Notes: generated by a model not told the origin, from the sequence alone. 64,000 bases of DNA from Deinococcus deserti VCD115 (GCF_000020685.1 NC_012526.1:2744001-2808000); one strand, 5' to 3'; shown: positions 34,013 to 43,675, counted from the first letter of the stretch. Made by a program: numbers and translations.

Positions 34013-34459
34013 ATGTCCCGGCCCTTTCCTCTGCAGCCCGGCGAAATGCGTGATCTGTATGGTGTGTATGAGCAGCATGCCCTGGGTGCCGCCCTGGCCG
34101 AGTCCCTGCCTCCGGGCGCAGTGCTGTTTCTGGAAGGTGAACTCGGCGCCGGCAAGACGACCCTGACGCAGGGACTCGTGGGTGCGCTGGGCTTCCGTGA
34201 ACCGGTGACCAGCCCCACCTACGCCCTGATCAACGCCTATCCCACCCCGGCGGGACAGGTGCTGCACGTCGATGCTTACCGCGTGCGTGACGTCAACGAG
34301 CTGTACGAGATGGATCTCGAAGACCTGATCAGCACATCGCGGCTGAGCGTTATCGAATGGGGAGAAGGGCTGTACCTGGACTATCCCCAGGCCCCCATCC
34401 TGCACCTGGCCCACGTGGACGGACAGCCGGACCTGCGCCGGGTGACGCGCAAGCGCTGA
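34013..34459 (+). CDS. tsaE: tRNA threonylcarbamoyladenosine biosynthesis ATPase TsaE
   Basis: The 148-residue protein has Walker A GELGAGKTTLTQGL, the VTSPTYALINAY segment, HVDAYRV and VIEWGEGL, all diagnostic for TsaE. It supports TsaB-TsaD in adding the t6A modification to tRNA position 37. tsaB and tsaD are not adjacent. Confidence 0.94.
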   Translation: MSRPFPLQPGEMRDLYGVYEQHALGAALAESLPPGAVLFLEGELGAGKTTLTQGLVGALGFREPVTSPTYALINAYPTPAGQVLHVDAYRVRDVNELYEMDLEDLISTSRLSVIEWGEGLYLDYPQAPILHLAHVDGQPDLRRVTRKR

Positions 34460-34667
34460 CAGAGAGGCGCTCAAGAGACGGCCCGGCTTCCGGGCTCAGA
34501 CCTACAGGTCGCCTCGTCTGCTCCAGGAGAGAGCCGAAGCGTACACCGCCGGTTCTGGGCCGGGTGACGCAGTTCGCCGGGCTGCAACGTTCGCAGAGCG
34601 GTGCGTCAACTGAAAGGCCAGGAACCTGCAGGGAGCCTATGAGCGCAGCTTTGCCTGTTTCACGCTC

Positions 34668-34699
34668 TTGACCGGCACTCTTCCGGTCACAATAGGCAG
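34668..34699 (+). promoter_or_regulatory. Possible leaderless promoter of ackA-pta
   Basis: CACAAT (34688-34693) lies 6 nt before the ackA ATG, so the transcript could begin at the start codon. The nearest -35 (TTGACC, 34668) is only 14 bp away, short of the usual 17. The stretch CACAATAGGCA also precedes the start codon at 50734. Confidence 0.35.
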
Positions 34700-35902
34700 A
34701 TGTTGACCCTGGTCCTGAATTGCGGATCCAGCAGCGTAAAGTTTGCGCTGCTGGACCTTTCCGCAAATCTGACGCTGCTCTCCGGTCTGGCCGAGCGACT
34801 GGGATCAACCGGTGCCGTGGCGACCCTCAGCCGCGGTGAGAACAGGCGCAGCGTGCCGGTTCCGGACGGCAGCTACGCCGGGGCCTTCGAGGTCGTGCGT
34901 GCCGAACTCGGTGCCCTGGGGGTCCGCGAGCAGGTCCGCGCCGTGGGGCACCGCGTGGTCCACGGTGGTGAACGCTTCAGCGCGCCAGCACTTATTGACG
35001 CCAAAGTGATGGCGGCCATCCGCGCATGCGTTCCTCTGGCGCCGCTACATAACCCTGCGAACATCGCTGGGATCGAAGCGGCTCAGGAGGCTTTTGGCCA
35101 GCTGCCTCATGTGGCGGTGTTTGATACCGCGTTTCATCAGACCATGCCGGATGTCGCCTTCCGTTACGCGGTGCCTGAATCCTGGTATGCCCAGCATGGC
35201 GTGCGGCGCTACGGGTTTCACGGCACCAGCCACGCCTATGTGGCTGCAGAGGCGGCCCGGATGCTGGGAATGCCACTGGACGCGCTGAATCTAGTGACTG
35301 CTCACCTGGGCAACGGCTGCAGCGTGGCGGCGGTCCAGGGTGGGCGCAGCATAGACACCAGCATGGGCCTCACACCGCTTGAAGGCCTGATCATGGGCAC
35401 CCGGAGCGGAGATGTGGACCCTGGCCTACACGAATTCATGGCCCGTCAGGCGGGGCTGAGCCTGACCCAGGTCACAGCCGCCCTGAACAAGGAAAGCGGA
35501 CTGAGCGGTCTGTCCGGCGGGCTGGGAAGCGACATGCGTGAACTGGAAGCCGCAGCCGGGCGCGGGCATACCGGCGCGCGCCTGGCGGTTGCCGCTTTCG
35601 TGTACCGGCTGGCCAAGGGTGTCGCAGGCATGGCAGTCGCGCTGGGCCACCTGGACGCCCTGGTGTTTACCGGCGGCATCGGCGAGAACAGCGCCACCAT
35701 CCGGGCAGCCACGCTGGAGCGGCTGGGGGTGCTGGGCTTCAGGCTGGACCAGCAGGCCAACGCGCAGGCCGTCCGGGGTCAGCCCGGACTGATCTCGGCG
35801 GCTGGCAGCGTCCCGGCGCTGGTGGTCAATACCAACGAGGAACTGAGCATCGCGCGCCAGACCCGGCAGGTGCTGGCCGCACAGACAGGAGATCAGGCAT
35901 GA
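34700..35902 (+). CDS. ackA: Acetate kinase
   Basis: The 400-residue enzyme starts LTLVLNCGSSSVKFALLDL and has VFDTAFHQTMPDVAFRYAVP, GFHGTSHAYV and ALVFTGGIGENSATIR, the acetokinase signatures. It interconverts acetate plus ATP with acetyl phosphate. Its stop overlaps the pta start by 4 nt (ATGA), so the two enzymes of the acetate-acetyl-CoA route are translationally coupled. Confidence 0.96.
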   Translation: MLTLVLNCGSSSVKFALLDLSANLTLLSGLAERLGSTGAVATLSRGENRRSVPVPDGSYAGAFEVVRAELGALGVREQVRAVGHRVVHGGERFSAPALIDAKVMAAIRACVPLAPLHNPANIAGIEAAQEAFGQLPHVAVFDTAFHQTMPDVAFRYAVPESWYAQHGVRRYGFHGTSHAYVAAEAARMLGMPLDALNLVTAHLGNGCSVAAVQGGRSIDTSMGLTPLEGLIMGTRSGDVDPGLHEFMARQAGLSLTQVTAALNKESGLSGLSGGLGSDMRELEAAAGRGHTGARLAVAAFVYRLAKGVAGMAVALGHLDALVFTGGIGENSATIRAATLERLGVLGFRLDQQANAQAVRGQPGLISAAGSVPALVVNTNEELSIARQTRQVLAAQTGDQA

Positions 35903-38016
35903 AAACCCTTTTTGTCGCGCCCACCCGCAACGGCGTGGGTCTGTCCAGCACAGCGCTGGGATTGATGCGTGCCCTGGAGCGCCAGGGCCTCAAGGTGGCC
36001 TTCCTCAAGCCCATCGCCCAGACCCACGAGGCCGACACTGATGACAGCGTCCATTTCGCGCGCGTGCTGGCTCATGCGGTGACGCCTGAACCTATTCCTC
36101 TGGCAGTCGCCGAAGAGCAGCTCAGCCTCGGCGGCAGCGAGGAACTGATGGAAAACGTCATCGCCCTCGCTCGGGAAGCCAGTTTGACCGGGCCAGACGG
36201 AGTGGCCACGGATGTCCTGATCGCCGAGGGTCTGGCCCTGAACGAGCGCAATCTGTACGCCGGCGCCCTCAACGCCAGTCTGGCGCGCAACCTGGAGGCC
36301 GAGACGGTGCTGGTGTCGAGCCTCTCGGAAGTGACACCGGGGGTCCTGGCCGACGAACTGGAAATTGCCGCGCAGTCCTACCGCCGCAGCGATGGAAGCG
36401 GGCTGGCGGGTTACGTCCTAAATTTCGCGCCCACCGAGCTGGATTTCGGCAGCCTGATGGCTGAGCTGCGTGCCCGCAGCCGGGTGCTGGCCAGCGGTGA
36501 ACTGCCGCTGCTGGGTGTGGTGTCGGTCTCCCCTGGTCTGGCTGCGCCGCGCACGCTGGACGTCGCCCGCTATCTGGGAGCCGAGGTAATCAATGAGGGC
36601 GAAGCCCGCCTCCGCCGTGTCACCAGCACGGTGGTCACTGCCAGGACCGTACCCAAGATGGCCAGCTTATTTACACCCGGCGCCCTGGTGGTCACGCCCG
36701 GTGACCGGGAAGATGTGGTGATGGCCGCTTCACTGGCGCACCTCAGTGGCGTACCCCTGGCAGGATTGATGTTCACCTCCGGTAGCGCTCCTGAAGACAG
36801 CATTGAGCGGCTGTGCCGCGCGGCGCTGAGCAGCAACCTGCCGGTGCTGCGGGTGGCCACCAACTCGTTTCACACGGCTTCGAATCTCTCACGCATGGAC
36901 CCGCGCGTACCTCACGACGACACCGAGCGCATGGACCGCATGCTGGAGTTTATTGCTGACCGGCTCGACACTGTTCCACTGGGCACACGGCTGCGCACGC
37001 CGCAAGAAGGCCGCGAACGCCGGCTGCCGCCCAGTGCCTTCCGCTACGAACTGATTCAGAAGGCCCGCGCAGCAAACAAGCGCATCGTGCTGCCAGAGGG
37101 CGACGAGCCACGGACCGTGAGGGCAGCCATCCGCTGCATTGAAAAAGGTATTGCCCGCTGCGTGCTGCTGGCCAAACCCGACAGGGTGCGGCAGGTGGCC
37201 GAGGGCCAGGGCCTGAGCCTGCCCGAGGGCCTGGAAGTGCTGGACCCCGACAGCATCCGGGGGCGGTACGTGGAACCCATGGTTGAACTGCGGCGCCACA
37301 AGGGCCTGACTGCCCCCCAGGCTGAAGCACAGCTGGAAGACACGGTGGTACTGGGCACCATGATGCTGGCGCTGGACGAGGTAGACGGACTGGTATCCGG
37401 TGCGGTGCACACCACCGCCAACACCGTGCGCCCGGCGCTTCAGCTGATCAAGACCGCGCCCGGCGCGCAGCTGGTCAGCAGCATCTTTTTCATGCTGATG
37501 CCCGAGCAGGTGCTGGTGTACGGCGACGCCGCCATCAATCCCAACCCCAACGCCCAGGAACTGGCCGACATTGCCCTGCAAAGTGCCGAAAGTGCCCGGG
37601 CCTTCGGGATTCCGGTGCGGGTGGCCATGCTGTCCTACAGCACCGGCGAGAGCGGCAGCGGCGAGGACGTGGAGAAGGTCAAGGAGGCCACCCGGCTGGT
37701 GCGCGAGCGGCACCCGGACATTCTGGTGGACGGTCCTCTTCAGTACGACGCGGCGTCGGTGCTGAACGTGGGCCAGCAGAAAGCACCGAATTCCCCGGTG
37801 GCCGGACGGGCCACGGTATTTATCTTCCCGGACCTGAACACCGGGAACACCACCTACAAGGCCGTGCAGCGCAGCGCCGGGGTGGTGGCAGTGGGGCCCA
37901 TGCTGCAGGGACTGCGCAAGCCGGTCAACGACCTGTCGCGCGGCGCGTTGGTCGATGACATCGTGTTCACGATCGCCCTGACGGCCATTCAGGCAACGCA
38001 GGGGCGCGATGCTTAA
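35899..38016 (+). CDS. pta: Phosphate acetyltransferase (long form)
   Basis: The 705-residue protein has an N-terminal P-loop-like domain (TLFVAPTRNGVGLSSTALGL), a DRTGG-type regulatory middle part and the C-terminal catalytic PTA domain (KRIVLPEGDEPRTVRAAIRC, VSGAVHTTANTVRPALQLIK, FPDLNTGNTTYKAVQRSAG). It exchanges acetyl-CoA and acetyl phosphate. The long form is regulated by metabolites such as NADH and pyruvate in enterobacteria. Confidence 0.96.
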   Translation: MKTLFVAPTRNGVGLSSTALGLMRALERQGLKVAFLKPIAQTHEADTDDSVHFARVLAHAVTPEPIPLAVAEEQLSLGGSEELMENVIALAREASLTGPDGVATDVLIAEGLALNERNLYAGALNASLARNLEAETVLVSSLSEVTPGVLADELEIAAQSYRRSDGSGLAGYVLNFAPTELDFGSLMAELRARSRVLASGELPLLGVVSVSPGLAAPRTLDVARYLGAEVINEGEARLRRVTSTVVTARTVPKMASLFTPGALVVTPGDREDVVMAASLAHLSGVPLAGLMFTSGSAPEDSIERLCRAALSSNLPVLRVATNSFHTASNLSRMDPRVPHDDTERMDRMLEFIADRLDTVPLGTRLRTPQEGRERRLPPSAFRYELIQKARAANKRIVLPEGDEPRTVRAAIRCIEKGIARCVLLAKPDRVRQVAEGQGLSLPEGLEVLDPDSIRGRYVEPMVELRRHKGLTAPQAEAQLEDTVVLGTMMLALDEVDGLVSGAVHTTANTVRPALQLIKTAPGAQLVSSIFFMLMPEQVLVYGDAAINPNPNAQELADIALQSAESARAFGIPVRVAMLSYSTGESGSGEDVEKVKEATRLVRERHPDILVDGPLQYDAASVLNVGQQKAPNSPVAGRATVFIFPDLNTGNTTYKAVQRSAGVVAVGPMLQGLRKPVNDLSRGALVDDIVFTIALTAIQATQGRDA

Positions 38017-38071
38017 CCAGATTGCCCCCTCTGAGTCACCGGGACCCACCGCGCTGCCTTTAGCATGAGGA

Positions 38072-38821
38072 ATGGCTGACTCCAGCCCCGGTGACCACAT
38101 CAGCGTTCCCCGGCATCAGCAGACCTGCCTGAGCGCCGTGAACGTGCCTGGAGGTCTGGGATACGTGCTGGACAGCGTGCCCTACGGTTTCCCTGCTCTT
38201 GCTGGTGTGTCCGCGCAGATTCTGGCGCAGCGTCATGCAGCGGCCCTGGGCTTCAGGGAGCTGCGACCGGGCGCCCAGCCAGACCTCCGGGCCAGGCAGG
38301 CGGCCGCCCTTGCCGTGGCACTCGCAGAGCTTGCCTCAGGTCAGCAGCTGACCACGGCAGCCCGGCAGATTTTGCAGGCCCGGCATCCGGTGAGCGGCCC
38401 GGAGGTCACGGTCCGCACGGACGGCAGCGCTGACAAACAGACGGGCGCCCTGAGTCTGGGTTACCAGTTGAACGACCAGCCGTATGCCCTGAGCCTGCGG
38501 GGCGTGACCGGTCACGAAGAGCTCGCGGAACGTGAGGCCATCCGGATGGCCCTGGCGCACGCCCGGGTCCTTGGGTACACGCGCTTCCACGTGCAGAGCG
38601 ACCATATGTTCCATGTCCGGCGTTACGACGAGGCCCTGATCCACCGGGGCCGGCGCAAATCCAGTTCGCTGGAACGCCTCGATGCCCTCGTCGATGACCT
38701 TGGGCCGCAGGTGACGTTCGAGTATGTCAGCAGCCTGAATACGGGTGCGCCACACCGCATGGCGCTGCACGCCCTGGCCCTCGACCGGCTCGCACGCGGG
38801 GAGCCTCTCTCCCGTGCTTAG
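38072..38821 (+). CDS. RNase H-like fold protein with extra N-terminal domain
   Basis: The 249-residue protein has a C-terminal RNase H-like domain with candidate acidic residues in VRTDGSADKQ, ELAEREAIRMAL and FHVQSDHMF. The final motif reads NTGAPHRMALHALALDRLA instead of the usual His/Asp-containing helix, so activity is uncertain. The first 100 residues are a helical region of unknown role. It may be a type I RNase H or a reverse-transcriptase-like RNase H relative. Confidence 0.65.
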   Translation: MADSSPGDHISVPRHQQTCLSAVNVPGGLGYVLDSVPYGFPALAGVSAQILAQRHAAALGFRELRPGAQPDLRARQAAALAVALAELASGQQLTTAARQILQARHPVSGPEVTVRTDGSADKQTGALSLGYQLNDQPYALSLRGVTGHEELAEREAIRMALAHARVLGYTRFHVQSDHMFHVRRYDEALIHRGRRKSSSLERLDALVDDLGPQVTFEYVSSLNTGAPHRMALHALALDRLARGEPLSRA

Positions 38822-39039
38822 GGGGTAGCATTGCGGCGCGTTCACTACGCACTGAAATCGGGAGGCGACGTCCTGTACTGAGGCTGAATGTGACCGGCTC
38901 GGTTGGTCAAGGAGGACAGAAGCTGGTCCAACGTTCGCCTTTTTAAGACTGCAACTGTGGCAGGGCTGCGAAACTGCGGCTCAGCAACCTGCCTGGAACG
39001 CTCCTACCCTGTGCAGGGTTTCAGGCAGTCACCCGCCTT

Positions 39040-40422
39040 TCAGCTGTACAGGTCCGCACGGCTCAGGGGCAGATGCGCGCTGCGTTCTGCATCCGGCTTG
39101 GCCAGCAGGCTTTGAAACAGGGTCAGGTGCCCTTTCTGGAAGTAGTACCCGCAGGCGCCCAGGTAGATGCGCCACAGGCGGAACCGCTCTGTGCCCAGGG
39201 CAGCCAGGGCCTCTTCACGGTGCTGTTCCAGGTTGGCTGCCCAGTGACCCACCGTCAGGGCATAGTGTTCGCGCAGGTTCTCCACGTCCCGCACCTCGAA
39301 CAGTGCTTCCGAGGCATGCTTGAGGGTCTCCCACACCGGCAGCAGCTCCCCGTCTGGGAATACGTATTTGCGCGCGAAATTGCCACTTTGCAGCCACATG
39401 GGCACCCGCGCCTGTCCCAGTCCGTCGCCGATGGCGTGGTTGAGCATCAGCCCGCCGGGCTTCAGGGCCGCGTAGGCCGCACGGAAGTACGTGGGCATGT
39501 TCTTGCGTCCCACGTGCTCGGCCATGCCAATGCTGCTGATCTTGTCAAAGGCCCCCTCGCCTTTGGCCAGCACGTCGCGGTAATCACGCAATTCCAGGGT
39601 GACCTGACCTTCCAGACCTGCGGCCGCCACCCGTGCACGCGCCTCATGCAGCTGCGCTTCGCTGAGGGTCACGCCCAGCACCTGCACGCCGTACTTCTGC
39701 GCCGCGTAGATGGCCAGGCCACCCCAGCCGCAGCCGATGTCGAGCAGACGCTCACCCTGTTGCAGGCGCAGTTTCCGGCAGATGTAATCGAGCTTGGCTT
39801 CCTGCGCCTGATCCAGCGTTTCCTGCCCCGTGGGGAAATAGGCGCAGGAGTACACCATGCGCTGGTCCAGCCACAGTTTGTAGAAGTCGTTGGACACGTC
39901 GTAGTGATACGTGATGGCCTGCCGGTCGCGTTCACGGCTGTGCTGCGGTCCTTCCAGGGTTGCTGTCACCGGAGCTGGCGCGGCGCCCGCATGCCGGCGC
40001 AGAAGCTGCACGTCCCGGGCCATGGTCGCCAGTGCCGCCGCTGAAAAGGAGCCTTCAAAATCGTCCGCCAGTCCTGCAACCGCGCCGATATCTCCCTCGA
40101 TCTCGAAGTCGCCGCGCAGGTACGCCTCGCCCAGGGCAAGATCCACCGGTAACCTCATCATTCGTCCCAGCGCCTGATCACTGTTCAGTATCAGTCGGGC
40201 CCGCGGCGGAGTCTGCCCCCCTAGCAGCACTGTGCCGTCCCAGAGCACCAGCTCAAAGGCCCGTTTGTCGGGGAGGACGGTACCCAGCAAACGCAGGCTG
40301 GCGTCACGAACCTCGTGCGGGGTGGGGGCAGGTCGGGAAGCCTGACGGGCCGCAAGGGCAGCCGCGCCAAGCCCGGCAGCAGCCAGGAGCGCCCGGCGCC
40401 CGGTGATGGGAGAAGAAGTCAT
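39040..40422 (-). CDS. Cyclopropane-fatty-acid synthase-family methyltransferase with Tat-like leader
   Basis: The 460-residue protein has the Cfa core: RQAITYHYDVSNDFYKLWLD, the SAM-binding LLDIGCGWGGLAIYAAQKYG, and GMAEHVGRKNMPTYFRAAYA. It should methylenate unsaturated acyl chains of membrane lipids using SAM. The N-terminus is unusual: ITGRRALLAAAGLGAAALAA is a twin-arginine motif followed by a hydrophobic stretch, then an extra domain of about 120 residues. This would place the enzyme at or beyond the membrane, where SAM is absent; alternatively it is only an anchor. Confidence 0.83.
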   Translation of the reverse strand: MTSSPITGRRALLAAAGLGAAALAARQASRPAPTPHEVRDASLRLLGTVLPDKRAFELVLWDGTVLLGGQTPPRARLILNSDQALGRMMRLPVDLALGEAYLRGDFEIEGDIGAVAGLADDFEGSFSAAALATMARDVQLLRRHAGAAPAPVTATLEGPQHSRERDRQAITYHYDVSNDFYKLWLDQRMVYSCAYFPTGQETLDQAQEAKLDYICRKLRLQQGERLLDIGCGWGGLAIYAAQKYGVQVLGVTLSEAQLHEARARVAAAGLEGQVTLELRDYRDVLAKGEGAFDKISSIGMAEHVGRKNMPTYFRAAYAALKPGGLMLNHAIGDGLGQARVPMWLQSGNFARKYVFPDGELLPVWETLKHASEALFEVRDVENLREHYALTVGHWAANLEQHREEALAALGTERFRLWRIYLGACGYYFQKGHLTLFQSLLAKPDAERSAHLPLSRADLYS

Positions 40423-40716
40423 GTTGCCGACAGAATAGGGAGACGAAGGAATGGATACCAGCGCATCCCGGCTGGGAAGTGTTCATGTGCAGCTGACCTG
40501 AGTTCTGGAACAGGAAGGTCAGGTGTGGTGTGCTGGCCTCCACACACCAAAAGGCTCCACACCTTCAGCTTGTTCGTTTCAGGTTTGCTTCACCCTGCAG
40601 TCAATATTGCCGTGCAGCTCTGCACTCAGCATTCCTCTGACGCAGAGGCTGGCTCCAGCGAACAGCCTGACCGGTGGTTTGCCGTACCGCTGCCTCCGCA
40701 CTTGTTCAACTCCCGC

Positions 40717-41823
40717 CTAACGGCGCCCAGCCAGTTTCAGCAGCACTGCTCCCGCCACAACCGCAATCAGGTCGGGGGCATAGGCCGCCAGCACACCTGG
40801 AATCGCGCCGTTCTCGCCCATGATCCGGAACACGCTCCAGGTGGCGTAGTACGCGAAGGCCAGCAGCAGCGCCCACACCAGCCCGAGGTCACGGCCACTC
40901 TGGAAGGTAAACACGGCCAGACTCACGGCAAAAAAAGCCAGCGCCAGGGCTGCGAGCGGCTCGGCGAACTTCTGGTGCAGCGCAGTGAACTCCGCGGGCG
41001 CCTGGATGTGCTGCTGGCGGTAGGAGTTGGTGCGCGCCAGCAGCTCCCGAAGCGGCAGATAGTTGGCCTTCAGCGCCTTGCCGCCCGTGTCCAGGTCAGC
41101 CTGCACGTCCTGAACCGGCAGCGTGCCGCGCTCGAAGCTCAGGATGGTGACGGGGCGGCCATCCTGATAGGTGACACGCTGGCCGCCCTGAAGTTCCAGC
41201 ACATTGCTGCCGGATTTCAGGCGGCCTTCCCGGGCGGTGATCACCTCGCGCGGCACCGACCCGCCCTGCATGGTCACGATCCGCAGATCGCGCAGTTCGC
41301 CGCCGGCCCTGACTTCTCCCACACTGATTGCGCGGCCGAGCGCGTCGCGCAGCACCAGGCTCTGCCCGCCCGGTTCCTGCGCGCCCAGCCCAATAACACG
41401 GGGATTGTCGAACACGATTTCCTGCTTGACCTTGCGCTCCTCGATCTTGGTACGGGGCAGCAGACCCTCTCCGATCAGAAAGGCCAGCACCGTGACTCCC
41501 AGGCCCAGCAGCAGCACGGGCCGGTACAGCCGGCGAGCCGGAATTCCGCTGGCCAGCGCGGCCTTGAGTTCCGAGTCGCTGCTCAGGCGCGAAAGGCCCA
41601 GCAGGGTGGCAAACATCAGCGCGATCGGCAGCGCACGCGCGGCGGCTTCCGGAACATTGAGCGCCAGCACGCGGGCCACCAGCAGGGGCCGGGCCCCCTT
41701 GGCGAGCAGCGGCGCAATCACTTCCTGCAATGCTGCCAGCACAAACAGCACGATGACGGAAGCCAGCGCTCCGACCAGCAGCGGCAGGATCTCAGCGAGG
41801 ACATAGCGCTCGAAACGCTTCAC
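40717..41823 (-). CDS. LptF/LptG (YjgP/YjgQ) family permease
   Basis: The 368-residue protein has membrane segments at both ends (VLAEILPLLVGALASVIVLF and LALALAFFAVSLAVFTFQSG) and a periplasmic beta-jellyroll between them, the LptF/LptG plan. It starts with GTG 41823, 25 bp after the paralogous gene. In Gram-negatives LptFG extract LPS for LptB-driven export; Deinococcus has an outer membrane but no classical LPS, so another lipid or glycolipid is likely. Confidence 0.87.
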   Translation of the reverse strand: MKRFERYVLAEILPLLVGALASVIVLFVLAALQEVIAPLLAKGARPLLVARVLALNVPEAAARALPIALMFATLLGLSRLSSDSELKAALASGIPARRLYRPVLLLGLGVTVLAFLIGEGLLPRTKIEERKVKQEIVFDNPRVIGLGAQEPGGQSLVLRDALGRAISVGEVRAGGELRDLRIVTMQGGSVPREVITAREGRLKSGSNVLELQGGQRVTYQDGRPVTILSFERGTLPVQDVQADLDTGGKALKANYLPLRELLARTNSYRQQHIQAPAEFTALHQKFAEPLAALALAFFAVSLAVFTFQSGRDLGLVWALLLAFAYYATWSVFRIMGENGAIPGVLAAYAPDLIAVVAGAVLLKLAGRR

Positions 41824-41848
41824 GCCGGTCCCCGTAAACAGCCCAGGT

Positions 41849-42892
41849 TCATCTGAGCCTCCAGGCGAGCACGCCTGCCAGCAGCAGGAATGTCAGGTTG
41901 GGCAGCCACGCGGCCAGGGCGGGATCCATGGCGCCGGCCCGGGCCAGTTGCGGCGCGGTGGACCACAGGATGTAAAAGGAGGCGATGAACACCAGCACGG
42001 CCGCGAAAGCCGTGGCCCGGCTGCGGATCAGCAGGCCCAGGGCGCCGGCGGCCAGCGCAAACACCACTGGCGTGACCGGATCAGCCACCCGTGTGGCCAG
42101 CTGATACTGGTAATCCCGGCGCTGGGCGGGGCTGAGCTCCCGCTTGAGTCCTGCGCGCAGCTGGGCATTACTGAGCTGCTTGCCCTCGGCAGGTGGGGGT
42201 TGCAGTGTGTCGCGCTGTGGCAGCACCAGGGCTCCGGTTTTCTGACGGGGAGGCTGACCGGGGCGCACCACCCAGGCGTTCTGCAGGGTCCAGGTCCGTG
42301 CCTTGGCGTCCCAGACCCCACTGGTCGCCGTCAGGGTTTCCTCGCCGCGCTGCACCATCACGCCGGTCAGTTCGGCGCGGTCGCCTCCTTTGGCGTTTAC
42401 TATCCGGCTGGCGTAGTACAGCGCACCGGCCGGAGCAAAGGTGTAGTGCTCCTGGGTGGGCGGGGGCGGCGTCTGCTCGTAAATGCGGTACCACGCACGG
42501 TCCCACTGTTTAAGCCCGGCCGGCACCAGGGTGCCGGCGTTATATCCGGCAATCAGCCCCACCACAGCGAAGGGTGCCAGCAGCGGCCACACAAGACTCA
42601 GGGGCCGCACTCCGGCCGCCAGGATGGCCTTGAACTCGCTGTCGCGCTGCATGCGGGAAAAGGCCAGCAGAATGGCAAACGGTACCGCCAGGACCAGGGT
42701 GCGGTTCAGAATGGTCGGCAGAATAGCGCCGAACGCCGCCACGGCCTTCCACAGCGGCGGATCATAGGTCAGCAGTTTGGCCACGGTGGTACTGAGCACA
42801 TCCGTCATCTGCAGGGTCAGGAACAGCGCAGCGCCCGCCGCGTACCAGCGCAGCACCTCGCGCAGCACGAAGCGGGTCAGGATGGACGGCAC
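41849..42892 (-). CDS. LptF/LptG (YjgP/YjgQ) family permease, second copy
   Basis: The 347-residue protein resembles its neighbour: N-terminal helices (VLREVLRWYAAGAALFLTLQ), ALVLAVPFAILLAFSRMQRD, a periplasmic domain, and C-terminal helices (AFAAVLVFIASFYILWSTAP). Together the two would form the LptF-LptG heterodimer. The ATPase partner is not in the window. It starts with GTG 42892, directly after the ddrC terminator. Confidence 0.87.
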   Translation of the reverse strand: MPSILTRFVLREVLRWYAAGAALFLTLQMTDVLSTTVAKLLTYDPPLWKAVAAFGAILPTILNRTLVLAVPFAILLAFSRMQRDSEFKAILAAGVRPLSLVWPLLAPFAVVGLIAGYNAGTLVPAGLKQWDRAWYRIYEQTPPPPTQEHYTFAPAGALYYASRIVNAKGGDRAELTGVMVQRGEETLTATSGVWDAKARTWTLQNAWVVRPGQPPRQKTGALVLPQRDTLQPPPAEGKQLSNAQLRAGLKRELSPAQRRDYQYQLATRVADPVTPVVFALAAGALGLLIRSRATAFAAVLVFIASFYILWSTAPQLARAGAMDPALAAWLPNLTFLLLAGVLAWRLR

Positions 42893-42938
42893 ACGTGCGA
42901 TTCTAGCGGGCGCGGATGAGGGCGGTACAACAAAGAAG

Positions 42939-42956
42939 GCCCCCGCCGGTGGGGGC
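42939..42956 (-). terminator. Terminator of ddrC
   Basis: On the minus strand GCCCCC-ACCGGC-GGGGGC is followed by CTTCTTTGTT. It lies 20 bp after the ddrC stop codon and before the permease genes. Confidence 0.65.
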
Positions 42957-42976
42957 AGGGGCCTGGCTCAGAGACT

Positions 42977-43675
42977 TTAACCGGTCTGGGTGGTCAGTGG
43001 CATCTCCCAGCCGAGGCGTTCGCGGCGGGCCACCTGCTCGTGCACGCGCAGAATCGCAGCGTTGCCATGCGCGCCGTGTTCCTGAATGGCGCGGGCGGTG
43101 GCAGTGTCCAGGTAGGCCATGCGCAGCAGTTCGGTGCTGTTCAGGCCGTCGCGGGTCTGCTTGACCCCACGCTCGCGGCGGATGGTCGCGCTGTCCGTGC
43201 CCAGGACGCTGCGGTTGCTGATGCTGCCCAGCTGACCGTAAACCTGTCCGGAACCGCCGTGACGCGAGACGGTGCTGAGCAGTTCACGCCGGGCATGGGT
43301 GCTTTCCAGGCGGGCGGCCAGCCAGCGCCGGGCTTCGGGGTCGGGGTTGCGCTCGGCTATCTGGGCGCTCAGGCGCACGTCGCCCTGCATGGCGCGCGAC
43401 AGCAGGGTCTGAGCGCGCTTGCGCCAGCGTCTGGCCTCAATGGTGTCGAGGACAAAGGCCAGACGGGTGAACTCGTCGGGGTGCAGGGTGGGCTCGGGAC
43501 CGGCCCCGAAGTCGCGCAGGGGGCTGGTGAGCTGATGGGTGTGGGCAAACTCGTCCCACTGTTCGGGAGTTTCGAGGCCCAGATGGGCCAGGGCGGTCGT
43601 GGCGTGCAGCAGGCCGTCCGCACTGACGGGCAGCCTGACGTTGCCAAAGTCAAGGGTGTTAGGAAGGCTCTTCAT
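42977..43675 (-). CDS. ddrC: DNA damage response protein DdrC
   Basis: The 232-residue product matches Deinococcus DdrC across its length, with characteristic segments NVRLPVSADGLLHATTALAH, RDFGAGPEPTLHPDEFTRLA, MQGDVRLSAQIAERNPDPEA and YGQLGSISNRSVLG. DdrC is a dimeric DNA-binding and compacting protein strongly induced by ionising radiation and desiccation. The start is ATG 43675: an RDRM lies 20 bp upstream and the -10 box TATACT (43688-43683) sits 7 nt before it, so the mRNA is probably leaderless. A longer frame to 43723 would run through the operator and is rejected. Confidence 0.96.
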   Translation of the reverse strand: MKSLPNTLDFGNVRLPVSADGLLHATTALAHLGLETPEQWDEFAHTHQLTSPLRDFGAGPEPTLHPDEFTRLAFVLDTIEARRWRKRAQTLLSRAMQGDVRLSAQIAERNPDPEARRWLAARLESTHARRELLSTVSRHGGSGQVYGQLGSISNRSVLGTDSATIRRERGVKQTRDGLNSTELLRMAYLDTATARAIQEHGAHGNAAILRVHEQVARRERLGWEMPLTTQTG

